This document shows positions 9,421-19,300 of a stretch of 64,000 bases of DNA, in pieces. The number at the start of each line of letters is the position of its first letter. The first letter of the stretch is position 1. The notes under the pieces are model-generated. The model ran no database searches and was not told where the DNA came from. It worked only from the letters and a program-made list of their open reading frames with translations. The translations under genes were made by a program, and so were the position numbers. The DNA is from Pseudomonadota bacterium (GTDB lineage: Bacteria > Pseudomonadota > Gammaproteobacteria > UBA1113), in contig JAJXUV010000005.1 in the NCBI GenBank assembly GCA_021782495.1, positions 60,928-124,927 of the forward strand. Direction: 5' to 3'.

Positions 9421-10185
9421 CTAGGGCTTCCAACCCACTGCCATGCCATTTTCATAGCGCAAATCCACATAAGCAATGGTATTCGATTTGTCTGCCAATT
9501 CTATCGGATAGGTTTTCACAAAGCGATGCACACGCGCTTGCAAATTGGCATCGCCCAAATACAAAAAGATACCATTACTTAAAAGAATATGGTATTCATG
9601 ATAGGCTGTTTCGTTCAAGGACTGAATACTCAAAGCATCTCTGGCCAAATCCGCCTTAAAGACATAATACAATTCCAATAAGGCAGGTCCATCGTTTTGT
9701 GCACTGTTTAATTCGACCAAAGGCACTCGAATGAGTGGGTTTTGAACACGGTACACCGCGCCATTGTCCAACAAATAAGCGCTTTCATTCCATCTCGCCA
9801 CGACATCACGCACCGTTAATTGAATCACCAAACTGTCTGGCCATTTTCTTTGAACCACTGCTGTTTTGATCCAAGGCAATTGCAATAAATCGCTTTGAAT
9901 GCCCGAAACCGAAGTCCTAAAAAAACCATGGCGGACATGCGCCGACACGACCGTGCGTATCGCCGCTTCATCGATGCGGGCATTGCCATGTTCTATTTTC
10001 ACCGATCGCACCGGAAATTTTGGCAAGGTAACAAAATACAAAAAAGCCATCCCTAAGAAAAGCAATAATAAAACAATAGGCACTGTGATGCGTAAAACAG
10101 AAATAGAAGTCGCTTGTTTTGGTTTTCGCTTAACAGCACCAACTTTTCTGCGCCGCCATCGAGGTTTGTCTTCAGTCCATCTCAT
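9421..10185 (-). CDS. ftsQ: Cell division protein FtsQ
   Basis: Bitopic inner-membrane divisome protein that links FtsB/FtsL to earlier components. A basic N-terminus (residues 1-27) is followed by one membrane span (about 30-52, 'VPIVLLLLFLGMAFLYFV'). A periplasmic POTRA-like region (about 57-125) and the FtsQ domain with 'PWIKTAVVQRKWPDSL' follow. Length 254 fits (E. coli 276). The usual upstream neighbours murB and ddlB are absent here; a DUF493 gene and dacA precede it instead. Confidence 0.93.
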   Translation of the reverse strand: MRWTEDKPRWRRRKVGAVKRKPKQATSISVLRITVPIVLLLLFLGMAFLYFVTLPKFPVRSVKIEHGNARIDEAAIRTVVSAHVRHGFFRTSVSGIQSDLLQLPWIKTAVVQRKWPDSLVIQLTVRDVVARWNESAYLLDNGAVYRVQNPLIRVPLVELNSAQNDGPALLELYYVFKADLARDALSIQSLNETAYHEYHILLSNGIFLYLGDANLQARVHRFVKTYPIELADKSNTIAYVDLRYENGMAVGWKP

Positions 10186-10251
10186 TATTTTTTCTCAAAT
10201 TCACAACTCTTTCATCCTCGGCAAGGTCGCGCACATCATCTGATACAAATT

Positions 10252-10518
10252 TCACAACACAAACACAATGTCTTTCTCTGCACTCAAAGCCCTATACAAA
10301 GCATCTAATTGTGCTTGACTTTGAGCTTGAAAATTCACTGAAAAAGACACGTACTTATCTTGTTTGCTATTTTTCACCCGAATATCGCTTTCCACTATTT
10401 CTGGCACATGGGTTTTGAACAGCGCCAGCAAAGATGCCAAACTAAAAGCCTGCGTCGCCACCACTTTCACCACATAGGGACAGGGAAAAGTCAGTAAAGA
10501 AGCGTTCTTCGACGACAT
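10252..10518 (-). CDS. YbeD/DUF493 family small protein
   Basis: An 88-residue protein of the YbeD family, a small ferredoxin-like fold that resembles regulatory ACT domains. The start 'FPCPYVVKVVA' and the end 'LDALYRALSAEKDIVFVL' match the family pattern. It begins two bases after the dacA stop codon, so it is translationally close to dacA, as in E. coli where dacA and ybeD are adjacent. Its biochemical role is not established. In E. coli lipB follows; here ftsQ follows. Confidence 0.88.
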   Translation of the reverse strand: MSSKNASLLTFPCPYVVKVVATQAFSLASLLALFKTHVPEIVESDIRVKNSKQDKYVSFSVNFQAQSQAQLDALYRALSAEKDIVFVL

Positions 10519-10520
10519 CG

Positions 10521-11795
10521 TTAAAGCTTTTGCTCTTCTTTATTCCAAAAACGATGAACACTTTGAGCAATATTGTCCACCATACGCGTCCAGAATCCGC
10601 CCAAAGGATCGGCTTTTAAAGCCACTAAAGGATATTCAGCAATGATTTGATTGTCGATCAAGACCGTCAATTTACCCAAGGTTTGACCCTTCTGTATCGG
10701 CGCCTTCACTTGTGAAGGCAATAAAGTTTGAGTGGTGATTTTGTCAGAACGTCCCGCGGGGACCGTCAAATACACATCTGCACCCGCACCAGCATCCACC
10801 ACGCGCTGTTCTCCTTGCCACACACGCACTTGACCCAAAGATTGGCCCGCATTATAAAACTTTTTGGTTTCATAAAAACGCGCGGCATAGGTCAACAAAC
10901 TTTGACTGTCTTCAGCGCGCGCATTGTCTGAAGGCGCCCCAAATACAGCGGCAATAAAGCGCGTATCACCTTGTTTGGCTGAACTCACCAAACAATAACC
11001 CGCTTCATCGGTATGACCGGTTTTTAAGCCATCGGTATTGGGATAACGCCACAACAAACGATTGCGGTTTTGTTGTTTGATGCCGGCATAGGTGAATTCT
11101 TTTTGAGAAAACCCTTTGTAATAATCGGAGAATTGCGTGATGATGGCGCGCGCTAAAATCGCCATATCGCGGGCTGAAGAATAGTGATTCGGATCGGGCA
11201 ATCCATTGGAATCCATGAAATGCGTATTGTTCATGCCCAAACGCGCTGCTTGTTGATTCATCAAAGCGGTGAAAGAATCTTCACTGCCGCCCAAGTATTC
11301 AGCCATGGCCACACAAGCATCATTTCCCGAATCCACAATAATGCCTTGAATGAGATCGGCCACCGTGACTTCATCGCCCGGTTTGATAAACATACGAGAG
11401 CCTCCAGTTTGCCAAGCTTTGCTGCTCACCGGCACTTTGTCGTTCAAATGAATTTGACCATGGACCAGCGCATCAAAAGTAATGTATAAAGTCATGAGTT
11501 TGGTTAAACTGGCTGGCGGTAAACGCATGTCTGCATTGCTCTCGCCTAAAACTTTGCCACTCTTGGCATCCAGGAGAATATAAGCTTTGGCATCGATGTT
11601 CGGTGCTGGTGGAATAATCAGCGGCGCTTGTAGGCGACCATTGTTAGGCCCGATGGGCACATTAACGGCATTGTTGTTCGAATCTGGGACGGGATTGTTA
11701 TTCGCATTAACATTGCTTGCTGCCAAACTAGAATAGTGAGGTAGTAATAAAGCAAGGGTTAAAGTTAAAGTCTTAAAATAAGCGCGGTTTGTCAT
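10521..11795 (-). CDS. dacA: D-alanyl-D-alanine carboxypeptidase (PBP5/6 family)
   Basis: Periplasmic enzyme that trims the terminal D-Ala from peptidoglycan stem peptides. The start at 11795 is chosen because AAGGA lies 9 bases upstream and it yields a clean signal peptide (cleavage near 'SLAASNV'); an earlier in-frame ATG at 11888 adds 31 non-signal residues. The 424-residue protein carries all three penicillin-binding motifs: SLTK (S96, K99), SGN (156-158) and KTG (258-260). The C-terminus 'WTRMVDNIAQSVHRFW' is the amphipathic anchor typical of PBP5. An Asn-rich stretch (about 28-52) after the signal peptide is unusual. The exact paralogue (dacA or dacC) cannot be told. Confidence 0.95.
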   Translation of the reverse strand: MTNRAYFKTLTLTLALLLPHYSSLAASNVNANNNPVPDSNNNAVNVPIGPNNGRLQAPLIIPPAPNIDAKAYILLDAKSGKVLGESNADMRLPPASLTKLMTLYITFDALVHGQIHLNDKVPVSSKAWQTGGSRMFIKPGDEVTVADLIQGIIVDSGNDACVAMAEYLGGSEDSFTALMNQQAARLGMNNTHFMDSNGLPDPNHYSSARDMAILARAIITQFSDYYKGFSQKEFTYAGIKQQNRNRLLWRYPNTDGLKTGHTDEAGYCLVSSAKQGDTRFIAAVFGAPSDNARAEDSQSLLTYAARFYETKKFYNAGQSLGQVRVWQGEQRVVDAGAGADVYLTVPAGRSDKITTQTLLPSQVKAPIQKGQTLGKLTVLIDNQIIAEYPLVALKADPLGGFWTRMVDNIAQSVHRFWNKEEQKL

Positions 11796-12282
11796 CGTGT
11801 ATCCTTTTGCATCGTTTAAAATATAGGGTTTGTTGTCATTGGGTTTGTCGAAGCGAAAAATGGGGGAATCGAGGCAAAATGGGTGCAAATTTGAGGATAA
11901 TATCGGGTTATATTTGACGAAAATTTAAACCCATTTTGACCGATTCTACTCATTTTGCAGCCGCTAAACCCAATGTCAACAAGCCCTAACAGAATAGATC
12001 CAATTTAACATATTGATTTGGACAGGTAAAGCATTATTTTAGCTTACTTTTTAATCAAAATTTAAAAAATACGCGAAAAATATCGGCTTATCTGGCTAAA
12101 TAGCTTGTACCGTTTCAAAGGATATGCTAATTTTATGCCTGGATTTATCGGAGTGCTGCACGCGCACCGCGTAGGCAGCCGCCAGCATACATCCATAAAT
12201 GTTCCAGAAATACGCTTTTCTTGTTCAAGCAGGAGAGGTTTTGTTTTGGATAGTAATTTAAACATCGATGGAGATATAAGTA
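11796..12282. other. 487-base gene-free gap
   Basis: The divergent region between dacA and a small lipoprotein gene. It is AT-rich with no frame that looks coding. It must hold both promoters, but no pair of hexamers stands out. A local GC-rich hairpin-prone stretch lies near 12152-12187 in the presumed leader of the lipoprotein gene. Confidence 0.5.
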
Positions 12283-12609
12283 ATGAAAAAACTAGGCTTA
12301 GGTGTGTTGGCCTTGGTAATGACCCTTGGATTAGTAGCTTGTGGCGGCGGTAGCAGCAGCAACGAAAACCAAGCAGCGAACGACCAATCCGCAACACAAG
12401 ATCCAGCTAGCGATAACAGTGCTGCAATGCCTGCTGCCAACAGCGACATGAACAACAGCGCTGCAGCGCCAGCTGCACCTGCTACCAGTGATCCAGCACC
12501 GGCAGCACCTGCTGATCAAGGAAACAACATGAACAGCGGTTCTGACAACAGTGGAAACATGAATTCTGATAGCAGCTCCAGCTCTGATTCAGACAATTCT
12601 GCTGAGTAA
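12283..12609 (+). CDS. Small low-complexity lipoprotein
   Basis: A 108-residue predicted lipoprotein. The signal peptide 'MKKLGLGVLALVMTLGLVAC' ends in a good lipobox (LVAC, Cys20), followed by GGG. The mature part is almost wholly Asn, Ser, Ala, Pro, Asp and Gln, without hydrophobic core residues, so it is probably disordered and surface or periplasm exposed. The ribosome site GGAG lies about 9 bases before the ATG. It is a single-gene unit with a strong terminator. Function unknown. Confidence 0.85.
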   Translation: MKKLGLGVLALVMTLGLVACGGGSSSNENQAANDQSATQDPASDNSAAMPAANSDMNNSAAAPAAPATSDPAPAAPADQGNNMNSGSDNSGNMNSDSSSSSDSDNSAE

Positions 12610-12635
12610 TCTCTGTTCGTTGATTGTTATATTGT

Positions 12636-12686
12636 AAAACGCCTCAATTTTTTGCTTAAAAACGGAAAATTGAGGCGTTTTTTTTT
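12636..12686 (+). terminator. Rho-independent terminator after the lipoprotein gene
   Basis: The arm 'AAAACGCCTCAATTTT' pairs with 'AAAATTGAGGCGTTTT' across a short loop and is followed by a run of T. It lies 27 bases after the stop codon. Confidence 0.93.
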
Positions 12687-12750
12687 GTGAGTGATGATGA
12701 GGCTGCTCCGTATTTTCACCTTGGCGGACTTTACCGAGCCACGATTTTAT

Positions 12751-12898
12751 CCGAGCCGCGACCGTCAGGGAGCGGAGGTTCGAAGTAAGAGACTATCATT
12801 TTAAATTCCGGACATTCGGTTTTTCGTTTGAAATGACTACATTTAGCCAACTGTGATTCCTCACTCCGAACCTCCGCTCCCTGACGGTCGCGGCTCGG
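12751..12898. repeat. REP pair, convergent gene ends
   Basis: Inverted arms at 12751-12775 and 12874-12898, both with the GTCAGGG/CCCTGAC variant and both with a GGAGGTTCGAAG-type inner extension. Fills most of the 389-base gap between the lipoprotein gene and the ABC ATPase gene. A short fragment of another arm, 'ACCGAGCCACGA', lies just upstream at 12733. Confidence 0.9.
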
Positions 12899-12998
12899 AT
12901 AAAAATTGCAGTCCCATAGCCAATCGCAGCTTGTGTAAAAAATTACAGTCAGATAAAAATTGCTGCTCGGTAGTCACCCCTCGGTTACAAAATTCGCG

Positions 12999-13718
12999 TC
13001 AATAACACTGCGCCAACAATTGCTCTGTGCTTAAATTCTTTTTCTCACTTCGTTCAATACACGCATGCACACGCCCTTCTTTTAAAGCTAAAATTCTATC
13101 CCCATAATCGAGTGCATGGTTCACATTGTGTGTGGTAAACAGTGCTGTCATCCGACGTTCTTGCACGATTTGCGCGGTCAAAGCCATTAAATGCGCTGCG
13201 GTTTTAGGATCTAAAGCACTGGTGTGTTCGTCCAACAACAATATTTCGGGCGGATATAAAACTGCCAGCGCCAAAGCCAAGGCTTGTTGCTCCCCACCCG
13301 ACAAACGCTCCACCAAGACATCCAATTTATCGGCTAGATTGACATTGAAAGTGCTTAAATACTCTTTTAAAGACCCGGTTGCTTCTTCTGCTTGCCCTTT
13401 TCGGATCAATTGATAATTTTCAAAAATAGTCAAACTAAAAAAAAGATTGTCCTTCGCGTTTTGCGTTAAAGTGTGAATGTGATGGCTGCGAGCGCGCAGC
13501 GAAAGCGTGCTGAGATCGGTGTGGTTTAAAAAAATTTTCCCTTCGCTTAATTTATAGCGTCCATCCAATAATTTTAACAAAGAACTTTTACCCGAACCAT
13601 TGGCGCCTAAGACCACCACAAAATCGCCTTTTTGTACGGTGTAATGAATGTTTTGCAAAATGGGTTTTTCCAAGGTCGGATACTGTAGCCCCACGTGTTC
13701 GAATTTCAGCAAACTCAT
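12999..13718 (-). CDS. ABC importer ATPase (COG1101 type)
   Basis: Cytoplasmic ATP-binding subunit, 239 residues. It has Walker A 'GANGSGKSS' (residues 38-46), signature 'LSGGEQQALALA' (about 140-151), Walker B 'ILLLDEHTSALD' (about 158-169) and the switch histidine in 'TTHN'. The variant 'DEHTSALD' is typical of the COG1101 ATPases that pair with COG4120 permeases and COG2984 binding proteins. It is the third gene after the binding protein and permease, separated from the permease by 100 bases that contain a palindromic repeat. Confidence 0.9.
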   Translation of the reverse strand: MSLLKFEHVGLQYPTLEKPILQNIHYTVQKGDFVVVLGANGSGKSSLLKLLDGRYKLSEGKIFLNHTDLSTLSLRARSHHIHTLTQNAKDNLFFSLTIFENYQLIRKGQAEEATGSLKEYLSTFNVNLADKLDVLVERLSGGEQQALALALAVLYPPEILLLDEHTSALDPKTAAHLMALTAQIVQERRMTALFTTHNVNHALDYGDRILALKEGRVHACIERSEKKNLSTEQLLAQCY

Positions 13719-13743
13719 GGTAACTACTCGCTCCCTTTTTTAC

Positions 13744-13787
13744 TAAAGCCCATATTGCACGCAACCTGCATCCCAATCTGGGCTTTG
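13744..13787. repeat. Palindromic repeat, 'AAAGCCCATATTG' family copy 1
   Basis: 'AAAGCCCATATTGCACGCAA' ... 'CCAATCTGGGCTTT' is an imperfect inverted repeat. A near-identical element in the opposite orientation lies at 44053-44110. It falls between the permease and ATPase genes. Confidence 0.7.
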
Positions 13788-13818
13788 ACGTACTTCCAAA
13801 TGGGCGAATAGTGGCAAC

Positions 13819-14694
13819 TCATGAAGACAATCTCGCTTTCTGCGTGGCTGTGCGTAAAAACAAGGCCAACAACACACCTAACAATAATTTTAAATAAATG
13901 GGATTGATGTTCAAGCGCAATAGCCCATTTAAAATAAAGAAGTACAAAGCAATGCCCACAAAGGCTGCTATCAATTCACTGCCTGCACGCAAATAATGTC
14001 GATGAATAAAGGGTAAAATCAAATGTTGACCTAAAACAATAGCGCCGATGCCGATTAAAGTCATGCCAACACCCATGCCAATGTCGGCATAGCCAATGAT
14101 TTGTGCTGTAATGGCGCCTGAAGCCGCGGCCAATAAATTATTCAAACCAAATCCCATGACGCGCAATCGCGTGACGGGATAACCTTGGCGCGCCAACAGC
14201 GGTGCATTGTCTCCAAAAGCACGCAAACTCAATCCCACACGGCTTTGCAATACACTGTAAAAAGCGATCACGATCATTGCAATCAACAGTGCCACACTCA
14301 ACCAACCCCAGACAGAACTGTGCACAAAAGCCGCGCTGAATAAAGTTGGCGTTGTGAGTAAGTTAATATTCGGCCGGCCCATGACCACCATATTCACACT
14401 GTACAAAATAAAAGAACTTAAAATACCGGCTAAAAGCGGATCGACCTTACCGCCATTTTGTAAAAAAGCCGTGAAACTGCCAGCCAATGCGCCACACACT
14501 AAAGCGGCCACAAAAGCGAGATACGGTGAAAAGCCCAGCGTGACCAATTGCGCGAATACGCCAGCGCCTAACACAAAACTGCCATCGATGGTCATGTCGG
14601 TGGCGCGTAAAATGGTGTAACTTAAATTAATGCCCAAAGCCAAAGGAATGAGCGTTAAAGATTGTGTCAGCGTTGCGAGTAATAAAGCGAACAT
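13819..14694 (-). CDS. ABC importer permease (COG4120 type)
   Basis: Inner-membrane permease of 291 residues with about eight to nine hydrophobic spans, related to the branched-chain amino acid (LivH-like) permease fold. The family pattern 'NLSYTILRATDMTIDGSF' near residue 24 and 'GRPNINLLTTPTLF' near 106 identify the COG4120 group. Its ATG follows the stop of the binding-protein gene with no gap. In streptococci this kind of transporter (TrpXYZ) has been proposed to import tryptophan; the adjacent trpR gene here supports an aromatic substrate, by inference. Confidence 0.88.
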   Translation of the reverse strand: MFALLLATLTQSLTLIPLALGINLSYTILRATDMTIDGSFVLGAGVFAQLVTLGFSPYLAFVAALVCGALAGSFTAFLQNGGKVDPLLAGILSSFILYSVNMVVMGRPNINLLTTPTLFSAAFVHSSVWGWLSVALLIAMIVIAFYSVLQSRVGLSLRAFGDNAPLLARQGYPVTRLRVMGFGLNNLLAAASGAITAQIIGYADIGMGVGMTLIGIGAIVLGQHLILPFIHRHYLRAGSELIAAFVGIALYFFILNGLLRLNINPIYLKLLLGVLLALFLRTATQKARLSS

Positions 14695-15678
14695 TTATTC
14701 CACTGCCTTTTTATTTGTGACATCCACTATTTTGTAATGATGGGCTGCCGCTTCTTTTTCGATGGCAGCGGTGTCTTGATCTTGGGCTTTTAAAGCCGTA
14801 GGATTGATAAACACCGATAAATTTGTCATTCTCACCACAGGAATATCTTGCGGTGGCGTTCCTTGTAAAATTTTGGCCGCCACTTTCGCACCTTCAACAC
14901 CGATTTGATATTCTTTAACGCCCAAAGCAAAGCCTGCGCCATTTTCCACTGTACCATCATCCGAAGTGATCAAAGGCAAATGTTTTTCATCAGCCACTTT
15001 GACTAAAGTCGCAATGCCACTCGCCACTTGCACGTCTTTCAACACGAGAATGCCTTCTGTTTGTGGCGACAAAGACTGCGCCACACTGTATAAATCGGGC
15101 AAGGTGGTGATCATGCGTTTTTCAACTTGTATTCCCAATGCAGCGCCTGCAGAAACGGCTTCATTGATTTGGGGGATCATTTTATCGTTGTTGCTGTAGA
15201 CCAAACTCAATTGCGTTTTCTTAGGATAAATCGCGTGAATGAATTGCAGGATTTGCGTCGGCGTAATTTCATCGTCGACCAAAGCAAGCTTACTTTTGGC
15301 GCGCACACTGTCGGGCAATAAAGCGGCTACACCGACAATGGGGCGATCGTGCACCATGCTCGCCGTCATTTCCGTGGTTTGTGTGCTGATCGGCGCGAAT
15401 AAACCGACTTTTTGATTTTGCAATTGTAAAATCATCGAGCGTTGTAAATTCATATCCCCTTGTGCGCGCATCACTTGAAAGCTCACCTTTTGTTTTAATT
15501 CCGCCGATAGGGTGTCTTCAAAGCCTCGGGTGATTTCATCCATCGCCGGATGTTCAATGGGAATGATGATGCCGACTTGAAGGTTTTTTTGTGTCTCGGG
15601 ATCGGTTGGGCGATTGTCGTGGCAAGCGCTCAACAACAATAAAGCGATGAGACTAAGGTAGGTTAAAAATTGTTTCAT
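14695..15678 (-). CDS. ABC importer substrate-binding lipoprotein (TrpX/COG2984 type)
   Basis: A 327-residue lipoprotein with signal peptide and lipobox 'LLSAC' (Cys19). The mature part is a type I periplasmic-binding fold; 'GIIIPIEHPAMDEITRGFEDTL' like start, 'APISTQTTEMT', 'GILVLKDVQVASGIATLV' and 'ALGVKEYQIGVEGAKVAAKIL' match the COG2984/ABC_sub_bind family. It is the first gene of the importer operon and lies 127 bases after trpR on the same strand, with a REP pair between them. Confidence 0.88.
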   Translation of the reverse strand: MKQFLTYLSLIALLLLSACHDNRPTDPETQKNLQVGIIIPIEHPAMDEITRGFEDTLSAELKQKVSFQVMRAQGDMNLQRSMILQLQNQKVGLFAPISTQTTEMTASMVHDRPIVGVAALLPDSVRAKSKLALVDDEITPTQILQFIHAIYPKKTQLSLVYSNNDKMIPQINEAVSAGAALGIQVEKRMITTLPDLYSVAQSLSPQTEGILVLKDVQVASGIATLVKVADEKHLPLITSDDGTVENGAGFALGVKEYQIGVEGAKVAAKILQGTPPQDIPVVRMTNLSVFINPTALKAQDQDTAAIEKEAAAHHYKIVDVTNKKAVE

Positions 15679-15722
15679 GAAAACTAAATGCCCTCTATAA
15701 AAAAATATCTACTGTCTATTCA

Positions 15723-15785
15723 CCGCTCCCTCAGGAGGGTCGCGGCTCGGTAGAACATATCCGAGCCGCGACCGTCAGGGAGCGG
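15723..15785. repeat. REP pair in reversed order between trpR and the importer
   Basis: Arms at 15723-15750 and 15761-15785 with only ten bases between. Unlike most pairs, the CTCGG ends face inward here. The first arm carries three extra bases ('CCCTCAGGAGGGTCG'). Confidence 0.85.
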
Positions 15786-15805
15786 TGAAACATTGGCTCG
15801 ATGCT

Positions 15806-16087
15806 TCAATCCCGCAGCCATTTCTTCAACGCCAATCGCTGCTCACTGCTCAACCGTTTCAATTCATTCGACCCTCGCGTAATCTTCGCGATACTCACAT
15901 TCAATTCTTTGGCCATTTCCCTTTGCGTCAATTCCTCGGCCAACAAGGCTTTGACAATGCACCAACGCGAGGCAATGCTTTCGCGCTCTTCATGGGTTAA
16001 AAATAAGTCCAAAAACTCGGCCAAACGCTTTACATCGCGCTCTTTGGCACAAAATGTTACAAATTTTAACCAATTGTCTTTGGCCAT
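15806..16087 (-). CDS. trpR: Trp operon repressor TrpR
   Basis: A 93-residue all-helical repressor, close to E. coli TrpR (108). The helix-turn-helix region 'ELTQREMAKELNVSIAKITRGSNELK' is split here as ELTQREMAKELNVS and IAKITRGSNELK; the second helix 'ITRGSN' is the hallmark of TrpR DNA recognition. It lies upstream of and in line with a TrpX-type transporter, suggesting tryptophan-dependent control of that importer. Its own promoter carries a palindrome over the -10 box. No trp biosynthesis gene is in the window. Confidence 0.9.
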   Translation of the reverse strand: MAKDNWLKFVTFCAKERDVKRLAEFLDLFLTHEERESIASRWCIVKALLAEELTQREMAKELNVSIAKITRGSNELKRLSSEQRLALKKWLRD

Positions 16088-16108
16088 TGTGTCTCCAGGG
16101 CTAGTAGA

Positions 16109-16141
16109 TGTAATGGTATAGCATTACAGATGGATTGTCAA
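16109..16141 (-). promoter_or_regulatory. trpR promoter with overlapping palindromic operator
   Basis: On the minus strand TTGACA (16141-16136), a 17-base spacer and TACCAT (16118-16113). The palindrome TGTAATG-6-CATTACA (16109-16128) covers the -10 box, and a CTAG half-site lies just downstream (16101-16104). Placement fits autorepression by TrpR, as in E. coli; binding itself is inferred. Confidence 0.65.
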
Positions 16142-16168
16142 GCGGAATTTGCGGAGAAAATAATCTAA

Positions 16169-16244
16169 CCGAGCCGCGACCGTAAGGGAGCGGTGAAATG
16201 AGAATAGGGTCCGCTTTCTCCGCTCCCTTACGGTCGCGGCTCGG
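16169..16244. repeat. REP pair upstream of trpR
   Basis: Arms at 16169-16193 and 16220-16244. Both carry the rare GTAAGGG/CCCTTAC variant, not used by the neighbouring pairs, so the two arms agree with each other. Confidence 0.9.
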
Positions 16245-16296
16245 TTACAGCAACCAAACTTGTATTTTTAAACAGAATTCACGTTGGGTAAAAAGC

Positions 16297-16339
16297 AAAC
16301 CCGCCGGCCTCGATTGCATTTTCGAAGACGAGCGGGTTT
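16297..16339 (-). terminator. Hairpin terminator of the 1331-residue gene
   Basis: 'AAACCCGC' pairs with 'GCGGGTTT', with an inner CCTCG/CGAG stem. On the minus strand it lies 8 bases after the stop codon and is followed by GCTTTTT. It could also work toward trpR on the other strand, where TTTTT follows. Confidence 0.75.
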
Positions 16340-16346
16340 TTGATGA

Positions 16347-19300
16347 TTAAGTCCTACCGAAGCTAACCGTATGTTTGAATATATCCAGATAACTTTCTTT
16401 ACCAAGACCTATTTCGTGGCGATCTCTATTAAAGTCTCCCAAACCATTTTTCAGCGCTTGTGCTTTCAAAATCTTTTTGAGTTCCGGCAATTGAGTGGCA
16501 TCATACGCCATATAGAGTAAATCTTCTTTAGTATATTCAGTATGAGCACCTCCCTCCCAATACACAATAACCCCCTTGTGAGTCTGTCCCCCTTTTGATA
16601 CCTCCTGATCGGCACAATGTCCCTTTTCAATGACCCCATCCAGGAATTGGTCCAAGAGCGGACGGTTGTCTGGTTTTACTAATAAGTCTATATAGCGATC
16701 AGCTGTCTTATCGACAGAAACAGTTTTATGGTTTATCAACACTTGATAGGTCTTCCACATACGTGCTGCTTGTGAACCCGAGTCTTTGTCCCCCATAGCA
16801 ACCACTTGATTCAAATTCAGCGCTTGTTGAATGACGTGGACTCTATCTCCTTTATGGCTGAGCTTGGTAACGCATACCACAGGACAACCTATGTTTTGAA
16901 GCAATTTAATAGCCTCGGTTACCCCTTCATTCAATTTCACCTCTGGGGTTTTCATTCCGCCGCTCAAGGTTCGTACCTGACAGACCGTCTCCTTATCATC
17001 CCCCGTAATTTCTATGCGAAAATCATTTCCCACCTTGCCTACTAAGGCCCCACTGTCTTTGGCTGTGAAAGTACAGCTTCCTATCGTTTTATTATCCAAT
17101 TGTGAAAGATCAGTCGTAAAAGAAGCGCCAGTTAAGGACTGTCGTTCTGCTTCCGGTATGGTTTCTCCCTTTTTCAATTTTGCTAAAATATCTTTCGCTT
17201 TTGTATCAGATGAATTCTCCTTTAACTTCATTTGCGCGAATAAGGACAGATAAAGGTCCTCAACCGGCGTTGCTGCCTTGAGATGGATGTCTTTGGTCTC
17301 GGGTGGAGACACCACCTGAGCTTTTGCAACATCGCTTTTTAATTTTTCTTGTTGTTGTTTAGGCGGTTCAAGATCAACCCCTGCAGCCGCAGTTTGATTT
17401 TCTGTAATGTGGTGAATAACACTGTCTGGACCGTTATTGATTGTGTTTTTAATAGCAGCCGTCGCGGCAGGCCATTTGTTAAGATTAGTAGCATTCTTGT
17501 CGATTAATGGAGCACTCTGGCTTTCGATCGCCGTTTGTAGCTTCTCAGCCGCATTCACTGCCTGATTTGCTCTGCCATAAAAACCACTCACGGCCGCTTT
17601 TTTGCTGGTGATCTCTCTGGATTGTGCTCTGCCTGCAGGCGTGCTAGGATAATTGGCATCAAGACCAACCTGAGTATCATACTCTCCTTGTGCTTTGCTT
17701 AAATCCTCCAACGCTTCTTCAGCCTTTGTTGCAAAATATGCGTGTAACTTCAACTGATAATCAAGCTCCGCTTTTTTACGAGCCAATTCAGCATAGTTTT
17801 GTTGTAAACTCAGTTGGTATTGTCCGAGCTCACGAACACCGCCAAACTGAGTGGTGTCCGATATATCAGTTTGCAAGCGCTGAAATATCGTTGCGCGCTC
17901 TTGTCGTTTGGTGTTTAGTTCACCCTGCTTTGCCGCATACTCGTCAGAACTATGGGGTCTACCAGTGTCTACTAATTCCTTCAGAGTAAAGACTTCTCGC
18001 TCGAGGGCGATAATCGCCGCATCTTGTCTTTTAATTTCAGTCAAACGAAGAGCGATTACGTCTGATTGTACTTTTGGCGAAAGGGCATCGATGACGGTTT
18101 GTCTAGCTGCTATTTTTGGACCCATTTCTGCTTCAAGTCCATCTCGTTGTGCCAAGAGGGTTTGTAGTGGTTCTTCACCATTCTGAACACCCGCGGCTTG
18201 CAGCGCTGTCACAGCTGCATCTGCTTCCTTTTTATAAGCCTCATAGGCCGTTTTTGCTTTTTGAAATTGATCTTCTTGTGCATTCAAATAAGGATACAGT
18301 AGCCTTCTGCCTGCTAGGTGAGCTGGATCACTATTTACATCATGGAGTATACGGTTCTCAATGGTCTGGCCAGAAACATCATCGTTTAAGGCTATAGTTG
18401 CAAGCGCATTTACCAAGGGTTGCGCTTTGGCGTGTAGTTTGGTTAGGGAATGTCCTACCGTCGCTGGATCGGCTAAATCCTCGGTTGCGTGTTTGAGTGG
18501 ATCGTCGTATTGTTTTTTGATTGCATCGGCTTGGCCGTGAGCATTTAGGCGATCTAATTCCGTCGCTATAAGTACTGCTATTGGCTTATACGCGTTAATG
18601 GCGGTGACAAATGCTTGGCGTTCTTCTTCAAGCTTAGCTTTAGCCTCTGCTAGTCGTGTCTCACGATCGGCAACAGTCGCCGGTTCAGCTTTAATGTTAT
18701 TATACGCCTCTAAAGCTGCATCAAATTCGCCCTTTGCCCCATCTATCGCGCCTTTTTTCGCAGTAAAGACAGCCGTATCGCGTGCGACTAACTTTGCTAT
18801 TTGATCTGCTTGTAATGCTGCTAAGTTATTCTGTGCTGTATCGCGCGCTGTTTTTAAAACTCCTAATCTGTCTTGTATAACTTGGGCTCTATCAGCAAGA
18901 TTCAAACCATCCGGTGCAGCTGCGCGCAATATGCGTATTGCTTCAGTAGCGGCTACTTCATAAGCGTTATAAGCATTTTCAGCTGCACTCACTCTTGCTT
19001 GAAAGTTAACAACAGCGGTTTGTGCAGCGGCTATGGCATCTCGCGCGTGTGCTTCAGTGAGATCACCATGATCAGTAAATGCTGCATTTAAAGCCTCTTG
19101 AGCGCCATTGTGATTAATAGTCTCTGCGCGTAAATGATTACGCGCCGCTGGTCTAGCCGCATTGGCATAGTCAGTCAATGCAGTTAATTGTGCTTCTTGC
19201 CTTGCAAATTCCTCTACTTGCCTTTGACGCTCATCTAAACGCCCTTGCAATGCAGCATCGATTGCGGCTATTTGAGGAGCGTAAAAATCAACGTTAGGAG

